Below, piece by piece: positions 9,479 to 17,939 of a DNA stretch of 64,000 bases. The stretch covers positions 1-64,000 of the forward strand of contig CAZQCG010000012.1 of the NCBI GenBank assembly GCA_964592425.1. Reading direction: 5' to 3'. Source of the stretch: Viridilinea sp964592425. GTDB taxonomy: Bacteria; Chloroflexota; Chloroflexia; Chloroflexales; Chloroflexaceae. Each line of letters opens with the position of its first letter. The first letter of the stretch is position 1. Made by a program: the position numbers and the translations under genes. The notes beneath the pieces were generated by a model, which saw only the letters and a program-made list of their open reading frames with translations, did not search any database and was not told where the DNA came from.

Positions 9479-11740
9479 TTACTCAACGGCGACGTCGCTG
9501 ACCATGACGCTCAGCAGGCGGGCGTCAGTGCTCTGGGCATCAAGTTGAATCGGGATGAAGGTGGGCGCTTCAAGCTCAAAGCTCAACGCGGTCTGGCCCA
9601 CCAGTTCGGCCGGGATTGCCACCCGGTAGATGCGCCACACACCACCCTCAACAGGCAGTATGGTCTCCTGGCCATTGATACGAACGGTCAGCGGGGTGAG
9701 GCCGGGGACGCCACCGGCGATGCGCAGGCGCAGCAGCGCCCCTTCCGGCAATGGATCGGGCAGAGGTAGCCTGACGATGCCCCACCCTTGCAGCCAGCGA
9801 TAGCTGCGCGGCGGCCCGCCGTCGGGTGGCAGATCTTCACCAAAGGAGAAGCCATCCAGATAGCCGAAGTCGAGGCCATCGCCAAGGCGCAGGGTCGTCA
9901 CCGGCACGGGCTGCAGCCACTCCATAGCCAGCTTCTGCACATCCTCGCCAGCGCGCACCTCGGCATCTTCAAAGAAAAAGATCGCCTGGGCAAGATCGCC
10001 CTGGGCACGCGAAAGAGCTCCCCGCACGACGTCGCCCCGGTGGGTATGGCGGGTGCCTAGAACTTGCCAGCCCCGCTCGTACTCACCCCGTTCGAGATGG
10101 ATCAGGGCTAGTTCGGTGCGCCCATCAACGAAATCAGGATCGATGGCAAGCATGCGCTCGTAGGCGGCGATGGCAGTCGGCTGGTCGCCCTTGGCAAGGG
10201 CCTGGCGAGCAGCAGCGCGCTGCGTTTCACGCTGTACGCCGGTGGCAATGATCTGGGGGTAGTTGCGGTAGCTGAAGATCAGGCCCAGCATGGCGACGGC
10301 AAAGATAACGCCAGCCAGGCCCCAGGGTGAGCGGAAGTAGGCGCGGGCGGCAGCCTGGGCTGCCGGACGATCACTGCGGCGCAGTTGCAGCCAGCTGACC
10401 AGGATCCCTAAGGCCCCTGCGCCGTAGAGGGCCATCAAGAACCAGATCGGCAGCAGGTAGCGCGGCTCGACGTGAATGAGCATCACGGTCAGGCACGAGT
10501 AGGCTATCCAGCCCAGAGCCAGCAGGCGAAAGCCGCCCTCGCGGGGGCGGGCACTGAGGGTGAAGAGGCTGGCGGGGGTGAAGATTAGCCAGAGCAGGTC
10601 ACCCAACGCACCGATGGGCCAGATCTCACGCAGCGGACGGGTGAAGAAGCTCACTTTAACCACGTAATCTTCGAGGAACTGGGCCTTCCAGATGTGGCTG
10701 AAGTGGGGCCAGAAGTTACGGGTAAGCCGCCAGGGTTCCTGGTTGAGGATGCGCCGGATGTCGGCACTCACAAAGTCCTGGCGCTGCTCCTGGGGGATCG
10801 CCGCCAGCATGGCCTTGGCTTCGCCCTCGCCGCGGCCCTCATTGACCGCATCACTCATGGCCATCCAGAGGTTGACCGGCCCGAGGGTGTCGATGATGAT
10901 CAGGCGCTGGTAGGTGCTGTAGTTACGGGCCGTCCAGGGGGCGATCAGCCCGACGAAGGGCAGCAGGAAGGCCAGGGCGGCCGGGAGAAACCGCCGGAGC
11001 CAGCCCACCCACCAGGGCTTGCGGCGCTCGCCCGTAGGGCCTGGCTGCGCATCGTCAGCGAAGGTGTCCCAGAGCAGCATAGCCAGCACAAAGACGGCCG
11101 CGTAGAGGGCCGGCGAGCGGGCCAGGGCAGCGATGGCGAGGCTGAGGCCGGCGGCAACCAGCCAGGGCCAGCGCCGGCTGTCGCGCCAGCGCACGAGGCT
11201 CCAGGTGTTTAGCACCAGCATAAAGAAGAAGAGCGGCTCACTGAGGATCAGGGCCGGCAGTTCAACCAGCGGGAACCAGACGGTGAGCAGGCCAGCAAAG
11301 ATCAGCCCGGCCGGTCGCCCGAAGAGACGGCGGGCCAGGTCGTAGCCGATCGGGATGAGCAGGAGCGAGAGCAGCACCTGCACGCCACGGATGAGGGCAA
11401 TGCCCAGGGTCGGGTCGCCTATGCCAATGGCCAGCCGCAGCATGGCGGCGAAGAAGAAGACGTGGCCGGGCGGGCGGATGAGCCACGAGTTGTCGAGGTA
11501 GACCCCAGTGGCGGCCAGACGCAGGGCGCGCTGGTAGTAGTCGCCGTCGTCTGCCGCCGAGAAACGCGGGTCAATCTGGTTGACCGCAATAAACCAGAGG
11601 CGTAGCGCCAGCCCGAGCAGCAGCAGGGCGGTCAGGTAGATGGCGGTGCCAGAGATGCGCGGCCAGGTGCGGGTGGTAGCCTGCGCGCCTGGGATGGCCT
11701 GGGTCTGACTCAGGCCTGGTCTTCCAGAGGTTGTCTGCAT
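9479..11740 (-). CDS. GT39-type membrane glycosyltransferase with TPR and lectin-like C-terminus
   Basis: The 753-residue protein has about ten transmembrane helices in its first 480 residues, with an acidic motif DPRFSAADDGDYYQRAL near residue 57 that matches the catalytic Asp-containing first loop of GT-C/ArnT-like enzymes. After the membrane part come one or two TPR-like helical repeats (about 525-600) and a beta-rich C-terminal domain (about 620-753). Enzymes of this class move a sugar from a polyprenyl phosphate to an acceptor at the outer face of the membrane. Its ATG at 11740 directly follows the stop codon of the upstream gene. Acceptor is unknown. Confidence 0.78.
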   Translation of the reverse strand: MQTTSGRPGLSQTQAIPGAQATTRTWPRISGTAIYLTALLLLGLALRLWFIAVNQIDPRFSAADDGDYYQRALRLAATGVYLDNSWLIRPPGHVFFFAAMLRLAIGIGDPTLGIALIRGVQVLLSLLLIPIGYDLARRLFGRPAGLIFAGLLTVWFPLVELPALILSEPLFFFMLVLNTWSLVRWRDSRRWPWLVAAGLSLAIAALARSPALYAAVFVLAMLLWDTFADDAQPGPTGERRKPWWVGWLRRFLPAALAFLLPFVGLIAPWTARNYSTYQRLIIIDTLGPVNLWMAMSDAVNEGRGEGEAKAMLAAIPQEQRQDFVSADIRRILNQEPWRLTRNFWPHFSHIWKAQFLEDYVVKVSFFTRPLREIWPIGALGDLLWLIFTPASLFTLSARPREGGFRLLALGWIAYSCLTVMLIHVEPRYLLPIWFLMALYGAGALGILVSWLQLRRSDRPAAQAAARAYFRSPWGLAGVIFAVAMLGLIFSYRNYPQIIATGVQRETQRAAARQALAKGDQPTAIAAYERMLAIDPDFVDGRTELALIHLERGEYERGWQVLGTRHTHRGDVVRGALSRAQGDLAQAIFFFEDAEVRAGEDVQKLAMEWLQPVPVTTLRLGDGLDFGYLDGFSFGEDLPPDGGPPRSYRWLQGWGIVRLPLPDPLPEGALLRLRIAGGVPGLTPLTVRINGQETILPVEGGVWRIYRVAIPAELVGQTALSFELEAPTFIPIQLDAQSTDARLLSVMVSDVAVE

Positions 11741-14092
11741 CTATTCCAGCCGGTAGAGTCCATACCGGCCCGTTATGTCAATACGAGCAGTCTGCGGGTC
11801 GGCCAGGGGTGGCGTCCCGCCTGCCTCGTCCCAGAGCAGGTAGGTCGCCCCGGCAGCGCGGGCGGCCTGCAGGTCGGCAGGGCCGGGCAGGTTTGTTCCA
11901 CCACCGGCAGGCCAGGCGACCACGCGGTGAGCCAGTACCGAATATTTTGCCAGGGGCAGGCGTGGTGAGACATATGCCGCCAGGCGTGCTTCGGGCGGGG
12001 TGCCGGTCTGCACCATCCTGATCGCGGCTAGCTCGTCGGCGGGCTGGTTGGCCAGAACCGCGCCTGTGCCGGTCGCAAACCCTCCCCATAGTACCACAAT
12101 CAGCACCATGCCCGCGCCCAGCAGCCGCTGGCCCCCGCCAAGCAGCCGCCAGAGTGTCCAGCCTGCTGCGGCGGCGTAGAGAGGGGCCAGCGGTAGAAAG
12201 AAGCGCGGCAGGCTGAAGGCGGTGCTGACCATGGCTACGTAGAGGGCGATCAGCAAGAGTAAGCTGGCCTGGCACTGCTCCAGACGATCCGGCATAGGGC
12301 TGCGCCGCCAGCGGTGGGCCAGGCTGCGCCCAAGGGCAACAAGCCAGGCTAGCAGGGCTCCACTGGCCAGCCAGTTGGCGGGGAAGCCGAGCAGGCGTAG
12401 CTGCAATGCCCGCCCAAACTCGCTGGTATCCTCAGCCCCACTGCCCAGGTAGCCGACCACGTTGCGCTGCCAGTTTTCGAAAAACCGGCGTGGATCTTGC
12501 AAGACCACCTCGGTCAGGCTGATCGTGTTAGGAGCCTCGTCCCAGCGTCCCCAGTCGGTGCCGCCATAGACGGCCAGCCAGATATTTTTGGCCTGCTGAT
12601 TGTAGAGTGGCGTGCCAGCCTGCGTGATATTCACGCCGACTTGCGGGGCCATGGCCAGAAGGAAGGTCAGACTATAGACGGCCATACCAACGAGCCTGGC
12701 CCGCCCACGTCCAGCCAGGCCCAGACTGAGCAGGCCCCATGGCAGCAGGATCAGGCCCAGATGGCGCACGAGAAAGGCCGCCCCGCCGCACAGACCAGCC
12801 AGGCCGATCAGCAGCAGCCCGGCCCGCGTAAACTCGCCGCTGGCAGGCTGGCGGCGTTGCCATGCGCCAAGCAGCGCCGCAACGCTCAGGCTGACACAGG
12901 CGGCGAAGGGCATGTCGCTGCCAAGGTAGAGTCCATACTGGGCGACAAGTGTGCTGAGGGCCAGGCTGAGCAGCGCCAGCAGCGCCGCTGCCGGTGGGAG
13001 CAGGCTGCGGGCCAGCCAGTAGCCTGCCCCCAGCATCGTGGCCCCTGCAAGCACCGCCACCAGCCGTCCGGCCAGAAAAGCATTGCCAGCAAAAAAGGGG
13101 CGTACCAGCCAGAGGAGTAGCGGATAGCCAAGGTTGTAGAAACCGTCGGCGCTGAAGACCTGGGCCAGAGTCTCGCGGGTGGCAAAGACCCGGAAGTCGT
13201 TTTCGACCCCTGGGCGCGCGAGGGTCAGGTGGCCACGGGCGGCGAGCAGGGTTGCCGCACTCCAGATTGCCACGACCATGATCGGCGCGACAACGCTGAT
13301 CAGCCAGGGCCAGCGCAGAGCCAGTGCCGGACCTCTTCGCAGCAGCAGCAATCCGCCCAGGCCGCCAACTACCCAGAGGGGCAGGCCCAGCAGAGGGAAG
13401 GGGTAGAGTGGCGGTTGGAGTCGGTAGAGCAGCAGCCAGGCCAGGCCGTAGCCCGCCAGGGCCAGGGCCACCTGCCGATGCAGGCCAAGCAACAGCCACA
13501 GCAGCCCGCCAACCAGTGCCCCGTAGAGCAATTGGAGCGGATCAGGCCATGTCGGCCCTGGCCCGACCGTGTAGGTCGCCGTATCAAGCAGAACCCCAAC
13601 CAGGCGTCCGTCGGGCAACTCGGTAGTGGGGGCACGCAGTTCGAGGAAGAAATCGCTGGCCTTGAAGCCGCCACCACTGATCGGCAGGCTGAGATTGATC
13701 CAGCTTGCCCCGACCTGAGTGCGGGCCAGTTCGGTTGTGCCATTGAGCAGCACCACCAGCTCGACCGGCATGGTGGGGCCGCGCAGGCGCAGATCCACCA
13801 GGCCAGGCTGCCCGGCCTGTGGGAAACGCAGCGCCGAGGAGGCCCTACTCCAGCGGGCGGCACCACTACTGCCAGCCAGGTCAACTGAAGCAACGGGCTC
13901 GACTTCGTGGAAGCCCTGGACATAGGCGCGATCACGTCGCCCAACATCAACCGGGTGCGCGGCAGGCAGTTGGTAGAGCAGCGCGATCAGCAAAGCCCCA
14001 AAGAGCGCCCAACGCAGGGCCCCACCAACCAGAAGCCAGCCCGTGACAAGCACTTGAGGGCTGCCCTGCACCGCCGATGGGGGCGTGGTCAC
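11741..14092 (-). CDS. Large GT39/PMT-type membrane glycosyltransferase
   Basis: The 783-residue protein has an N-terminal membrane anchor, a beta-rich extracellular segment to about residue 180 and then ten or more transmembrane helices, the arrangement of PMT/GT39-family glycosyltransferases. Segments such as VENDFRVFATRE and a GYPLLLWL helix fit the catalytic loop and first bundle. It overlaps the end of the HEAT/SH3 gene by 4 bp (ATGA) and abuts the next transferase with no gap, so expression is coupled. With the downstream GT39 and GT2 it may build a surface glycan or glycosylate exported proteins. Substrate is unassigned. Confidence 0.75.
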   Translation of the reverse strand: MTTPPSAVQGSPQVLVTGWLLVGGALRWALFGALLIALLYQLPAAHPVDVGRRDRAYVQGFHEVEPVASVDLAGSSGAARWSRASSALRFPQAGQPGLVDLRLRGPTMPVELVVLLNGTTELARTQVGASWINLSLPISGGGFKASDFFLELRAPTTELPDGRLVGVLLDTATYTVGPGPTWPDPLQLLYGALVGGLLWLLLGLHRQVALALAGYGLAWLLLYRLQPPLYPFPLLGLPLWVVGGLGGLLLLRRGPALALRWPWLISVVAPIMVVAIWSAATLLAARGHLTLARPGVENDFRVFATRETLAQVFSADGFYNLGYPLLLWLVRPFFAGNAFLAGRLVAVLAGATMLGAGYWLARSLLPPAAALLALLSLALSTLVAQYGLYLGSDMPFAACVSLSVAALLGAWQRRQPASGEFTRAGLLLIGLAGLCGGAAFLVRHLGLILLPWGLLSLGLAGRGRARLVGMAVYSLTFLLAMAPQVGVNITQAGTPLYNQQAKNIWLAVYGGTDWGRWDEAPNTISLTEVVLQDPRRFFENWQRNVVGYLGSGAEDTSEFGRALQLRLLGFPANWLASGALLAWLVALGRSLAHRWRRSPMPDRLEQCQASLLLLIALYVAMVSTAFSLPRFFLPLAPLYAAAAGWTLWRLLGGGQRLLGAGMVLIVVLWGGFATGTGAVLANQPADELAAIRMVQTGTPPEARLAAYVSPRLPLAKYSVLAHRVVAWPAGGGTNLPGPADLQAARAAGATYLLWDEAGGTPPLADPQTARIDITGRYGLYRLE

Positions 14093-15243
14093 AGGTTGAA
14101 GGGCGAGTCGCTCACACCACTCGGGGGCGACTCCACCTGCTGGATGGGCAGATCGACTGGCGGCGCGGTGACCAGGGCCCGGTTGATCCAGCCAGTGCCA
14201 TCAAGACTATTGATACGCGTGCCGGTTGCCGGCGCCTGACCGAGGCGTACAAGGTACCACTGACTATCGGCGCTGCGGGCGATAAAGATGACTGTGCCGC
14301 CACGGGCAACACGCCCAATCGGCTGGTTGCCGGTATTGGGGAAGGGCCGCACATTGGCATCTTCAATGGTCGTGCCGGTGATACCCTCGCTGGCGGCGAC
14401 CGGGCTCGTGGGGGCCAACACGGCTTCGGCGGTCGGGGCGGCGATAACCTCGGGTAGAGTTTCGGGCACAGTCTCTGCGGCGAGAGCGGTGGGTTCAGGC
14501 GGCGTGGTGGGCAACACCAGCTGAGGCAACTGGGTCTGGCCAGGGATGAAGCGCCCGAAGCGATCCAGTTCGCTACGCAGCGTGGTCGTAACGCTAAAAG
14601 CCAGGATCAGCGCACCGATCATCAAGACGGCTACGACAGCGGTCTTGATCAGTTCGATACTCTGGCCCCAGACACTGCGCCGACTTAGTTCGTTCAGGGC
14701 GCTCTGGGCAGCCTCGGCCACCGACTCGCCCCAACTGGTACGGCCCTGGTCTTGCTGGGCAACGCGGCGCAGCTCAAGCAGGGCACGTACATCGCCGATC
14801 TGGGTAAGGGCGTGGATGGCACTCCAACGCACATTACTGTTGGGGTGATTGAGGGCCTGGATCAGGGCACCGGTAGCCTGGCCGTCGCCGATCCGTCCGG
14901 CGGCCTCGGCGGCACGGTAGGCGCTGAGCCAGGCCTGGCTGGGACTCATAGCTTCGTTGAGCATGGGCACGGCAGCAGAACCAAAGGCCACCAGTTCATC
15001 AACCGCGCCGGGATGCAGAGGATGACTCGGATCGCCCAGAGCCACAACCAGGGCGTTGAGTTGCTCACGGGAGGGAGACGAGCGGGCTGGGCGGGCTGGA
15101 CGGGCTGGCTGCGGCTCTGTTGGCGGCTGGCGGTGAGTCGGCTGGCCCGAGCGGGCCTCCTGGGGCTGGGTCTGGGCGGGTATCCGCTGGGTTCCCTCGC
15201 TGCGGCTCTTGCCGTCGCGGGGCTCCTGTCGCTCTGTGGTCAT
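14089..15243 (-). CDS. HEAT-repeat membrane protein with SH3-like domain
   Basis: Domains in order: a proline- and arginine-rich disordered N-terminus (residues 1-55), HEAT/PBS-lyase-like repeats (about 60-190, containing HPNSNVRWSAIHALTQIGD), one transmembrane helix (about 205-228), a Pro/Glu-rich linker, and a C-terminal bacterial SH3-like domain (about 295-365, starting ANVRPFPNTGNQPIG). The SH3 part should lie outside the membrane and the HEAT part inside. It overlaps coaBC by one base (TAATG) and the next gene by four bases. A scaffold or peptidoglycan-binding role is possible but not shown. Confidence 0.7.
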   Translation of the reverse strand: MTTERQEPRDGKSRSEGTQRIPAQTQPQEARSGQPTHRQPPTEPQPARPARPARSSPSREQLNALVVALGDPSHPLHPGAVDELVAFGSAAVPMLNEAMSPSQAWLSAYRAAEAAGRIGDGQATGALIQALNHPNSNVRWSAIHALTQIGDVRALLELRRVAQQDQGRTSWGESVAEAAQSALNELSRRSVWGQSIELIKTAVVAVLMIGALILAFSVTTTLRSELDRFGRFIPGQTQLPQLVLPTTPPEPTALAAETVPETLPEVIAAPTAEAVLAPTSPVAASEGITGTTIEDANVRPFPNTGNQPIGRVARGGTVIFIARSADSQWYLVRLGQAPATGTRINSLDGTGWINRALVTAPPVDLPIQQVESPPSGVSDSPFNL

Positions 15244-16532
15244 TATGACTCTACGCTCGTGGGGCGACCCTCAAGGGCCGCGTGCTGCTCGCGCTGGGCG
15301 ATCCAGGCGCTAAAACGGGGGAGGATCGCCGCAAACAGGACAGCGGCAGCCTCGGTTTTAGATCGGCGTTCGAGGCTGGTCATGCCCTCGGCATCGATCA
15401 GGTTCAGGGCAATCGTGGGCTGGTCGATGCTGGCCACGGCATCATTGGCGACGATCAGGTGGAGGCCCTTACGCTCAAGTTTACTACGCGCATTGGCTAG
15501 CAGGTCGTTGGTTTCAGCGGCAAAACCGACCTTAAAGATATCGCGCCGGGCGGCAAGGCCCGCCAGAATGTCGGGATTGGTGACCATCTGCACAGTCATG
15601 CCGGTGGTTGCGGGGTCTTTCTTGAGCTTGCGATCAGCGGCGGCCTCCGGGCGGAAGTCGGCCACGGCGGCATTCATGATCAGCATATCGGCCCCGGTGA
15701 TGGCCACATGCACAGCTGTCTGCATCTGCAGGGCTGTCTCGACCTGCACAACGCTGACGGCTGCGGGGGGAGGCAGGCTGGTCGGCCCACTGATCAGGGT
15801 GACGGCAGCGCCCATATCGCGAGCCTGGGCGGCGAGAGCATAACCCATGCGCCCGGAGGAGCGATTGCCGACATAACGCACCGGATCGATCGGCTCACGG
15901 GTTCCGCCGGCCGTAATCACCACGCGACGCCCGCGCAGGGGGCCGGTGTGCCGCCCGAGCAGGGCGCGCAGTTCACCCTCAAGCGTGAAGGGCTCAGGCA
16001 GACGGCCCTTCCCGCTGACATGCTCAGCCATGCGCCCCTCTTCCGGCTCCAGCAGGTGATAGCCATAGCTGCGCAGGGTAGCTAGATTAGCCTGAGTAGC
16101 GGGGTGGGCGTACATCAGCGGGTTCATAGCCGGGGCGATCATCACCGGGGCGCGGGTTGCCAGCAGCGTTGTAGTCAGCAGATCGTCGCTGAGGCCGGCA
16201 GCAAGACGGGCAATCGTCTGGGCGGTCGCCGGGGCCACCACCACCGCATCAGCATGGGCACCCAGGCTGATATGGCCGATCACCCCATCTTCGGGCAGAT
16301 CCCACATACTTGTGTGGGGCTGGCGCCCGGTGAGGGCCTGAAAGGTGGCCAGGCCAACAAAACGCTCGGCAGCCTCGGTCAGCAACACATCAACCATTGC
16401 GCCGGCAAGGGTCAGGTCACGGGCGAACTGAACAACCTTATAGGCAGCAATGCTGCCGCAGACTGCCAGTACAATACGTTTGCCGCTCAGGATGTCCACT
16501 GCTACCCTCGTGGTCTCGGCATCTGCAGGCAT
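15243..16532 (-). CDS. coaBC: Bifunctional phosphopantothenoylcysteine decarboxylase/synthetase
   Basis: CoaBC makes 4'-phosphopantetheine in coenzyme A synthesis: the N-terminal CoaC part decarboxylates phosphopantothenoylcysteine with FMN, the C-terminal CoaB part ligates cysteine. The CoaC domain (about 15-195) shows VCGSIAAYK, SLGAHAD with the catalytic His, and MNPLMY near the conserved PxMNxxMW site. The CoaB domain (about 200-420) has ITAGGTREPIDPVRYVGNRSSG and KLKKD. Length of 429 residues is slightly over the usual 400. It heads the operon that continues into the envelope glycosyltransferases, an unusual association. Confidence 0.95.
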   Translation of the reverse strand: MPADAETTRVAVDILSGKRIVLAVCGSIAAYKVVQFARDLTLAGAMVDVLLTEAAERFVGLATFQALTGRQPHTSMWDLPEDGVIGHISLGAHADAVVVAPATAQTIARLAAGLSDDLLTTTLLATRAPVMIAPAMNPLMYAHPATQANLATLRSYGYHLLEPEEGRMAEHVSGKGRLPEPFTLEGELRALLGRHTGPLRGRRVVITAGGTREPIDPVRYVGNRSSGRMGYALAAQARDMGAAVTLISGPTSLPPPAAVSVVQVETALQMQTAVHVAITGADMLIMNAAVADFRPEAAADRKLKKDPATTGMTVQMVTNPDILAGLAARRDIFKVGFAAETNDLLANARSKLERKGLHLIVANDAVASIDQPTIALNLIDAEGMTSLERRSKTEAAAVLFAAILPRFSAWIAQREQHAALEGRPTSVES

Positions 16533-16630
16533 ACCAGGCTGTCAGCCTCTGCCTTGAACGCAGCGAGCCCTGGCTATTTTACCATACTGGTGAGGCCAGA
16601 AAGCCTGATGAGCGGCAAGATAGGCAGGGT

Positions 16631-16657
16631 GCTAGCCCCAATACCTTTCAGATAAGC
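16631..16657 (+). repeat. Dispersed repeat copy (CCCCAATACCTTTCAGAT type)
   Basis: The stretch containing GCTAGCCCCAATACCTTTC matches, in reverse complement, the right end of the element at 61754-61781 almost base for base. It is followed by a short CGCAAAGC iteration (about 16660-16684). Confidence 0.7.
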
Positions 16658-16725
16658 TCACGCAAAGCCGCAAAGCCGCAAAGCTTCTGCGTCTGATCGG
16701 CCTTGATCGATCTGCGCTTGCCCCT

Positions 16726-16765
16726 ATTTGAAACGTATTGGTGCCAGCCCCAATACGTTTCAAAT
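16726..16765. repeat. Perfect 16-bp inverted repeat upstream of methyltransferase
   Basis: ATTTGAAACGTATTGG (16726-16741) pairs perfectly with 16750-16765 around an 8-nt loop. The arms are related to the dispersed CCCCAATACCTTTCAGAT motif. The hairpin ends one base before the GAGG that serves the methyltransferase gene, so it may affect ribosome access. Confidence 0.85.
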
Positions 16766-16774
16766 GAGGTGGCT

Positions 16775-17662
16775 TTGTATAACCATAACCCGGCCCTTAC
16801 GGCGCTCAGCGAAGCCCTGACAGCTTACGCCGCTGCAGCCTACGCCGACGCGGCGGCGGCAGCTTCCCGCGCTGCGGCGGCCGCCCCCACCAGCCGGCTG
16901 GCCCAGGCTGCGGCGACCTACCTGGCTCGTATGGCTACAGCGGGCCAGGTTGATGTCTACCAGGGCGGGGCAGCCTTCGCGGCTTTTATTCGTGCTGGCG
17001 GCAACCTGTCGCTCTATGCCGCCCTCAGCGCTGCGCTTGGGCAGATCTATAACCAAGGCCAGGAGTTGACCCTGCTCGAGATCGGTGTGGGCGATGGCAT
17101 GGCCCTGCTGCCGGCCCTGCGGCCCACGCTTGCTCGGATCGATCTGGTTGAGCCTTCGGCGGCCCTGCTCGCCCAGACCACGACGGCCCTCACGGCGTAT
17201 GGGGTCGCATGGCGTGCCTTTGCGCTGCCCCTCCAGGCTTTTGCGGCACAGAGCGAGGAGCATTGGAAGCTTGTCCAGGCCAGTTTCAGCCTGCAGGCCC
17301 TGCCGCCCACCGAGCGGCGGGCCAGCCTGGCCTGGTTGCGTGGGCGCACCCCGCGCCTGCTGATCGCCGAGTTTGATGTGCCCGAGTTGGGTGAAGGGCT
17401 GACGGCCCAACGCATCGCCTATTTCGCCGAACGCTACGAAACGGGCCTCGCCGAGTATATCGATGATGGCGGACTGGTGGCTCAGGGCTTTCTGATGCCG
17501 GTCTTCTTCGGGGCCTTCGACCCGACGGTAGCGCGGGTCAACTACGAGCAACCCATCAGCGCCTGGGAGGCCGATCTGCGCCAGGCCGGCTTTAGCAGCG
17601 TGACCCGTCGCTTGCTCAGCAATTACTGGTGGGCCCCGGCCTACCTGCTCGATGCGACCTAG
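16775..17662 (+). CDS. SAM-dependent methyltransferase (class I)
   Basis: An alanine-rich helical N-terminus (to about residue 75) precedes a Rossmann methyltransferase domain. Motif I is LLEIGVGDGMALL (about 115-128 in this frame) and is followed by an acidic post-I residue in RIDLVEPS. The C-terminal part is rich in aromatic residues. An in-frame ATG lies at 16703 but would place the 40-bp hairpin inside the coding region; GAGG at 16766-16769 points to TTG 16775, with GTG 16769 as alternative. The substrate is unknown. The gene converges on the feo operon. Confidence 0.7.
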   Translation: MYNHNPALTALSEALTAYAAAAYADAAAAASRAAAAAPTSRLAQAAATYLARMATAGQVDVYQGGAAFAAFIRAGGNLSLYAALSAALGQIYNQGQELTLLEIGVGDGMALLPALRPTLARIDLVEPSAALLAQTTTALTAYGVAWRAFALPLQAFAAQSEEHWKLVQASFSLQALPPTERRASLAWLRGRTPRLLIAEFDVPELGEGLTAQRIAYFAERYETGLAEYIDDGGLVAQGFLMPVFFGAFDPTVARVNYEQPISAWEADLRQAGFSSVTRRLLSNYWWAPAYLLDAT

Positions 17663-17683
17663 ACGGAGCGGGCTGCATGCCAA

Positions 17684-17929
17684 TCACACCAGCATAATCG
17701 TGCGTGGGCCGGGGCCATTGAAGCCGCAACCACCTGGATGCGTACTGCACGAGCAGCCTGGCCCTGCCACTCCACACGCACCACCGCTCTCTTTCAGCCG
17801 ACCCTTGCGCACCCAGAAGGTGATCATCCCCTCCAGCGCACTACGCTCGATCCCCAATTCACGGCTCAATTCGTCGAGCGAAATGGGGCCGGTGGCCGTC
17901 TCAAAGGCATGGAGAACCTGTTGTAACAT
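17684..17929 (-). CDS. feoC: FeoC-like iron-transport regulator
   Basis: The 81-residue protein has a winged-helix N-terminal half (LDELSRELGIERSALEGMI) and a cysteine-rich tail with four cysteines in a C-x6-C-x-C-x6-C pattern (GACGVAGPGCSCSTHPGGC). This is the layout of FeoC, a small cytoplasmic partner of FeoB thought to hold an oxygen-sensitive iron-sulfur cluster. A longer frame begins at 18013 inside feoB, but the ATG at 17929 is 10 bp after the feoB stop and starts the conserved MLQQVL segment, so I chose it. It is the last gene of the feo operon. Confidence 0.8.
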   Translation of the reverse strand: MLQQVLHAFETATGPISLDELSRELGIERSALEGMITFWVRKGRLKESGGACGVAGPGCSCSTHPGGCGFNGPGPRTIMLV

Positions 17930-17939
17930 CCTGCATCCC

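Noticed and set aside
12497..13120. Plus-strand frames of about 200 codons within 9545-13888
   Set aside because: They are antisense to the GT39 genes and rich in Gln/Arg/Gly, a usual effect of the codon bias on the other strand.
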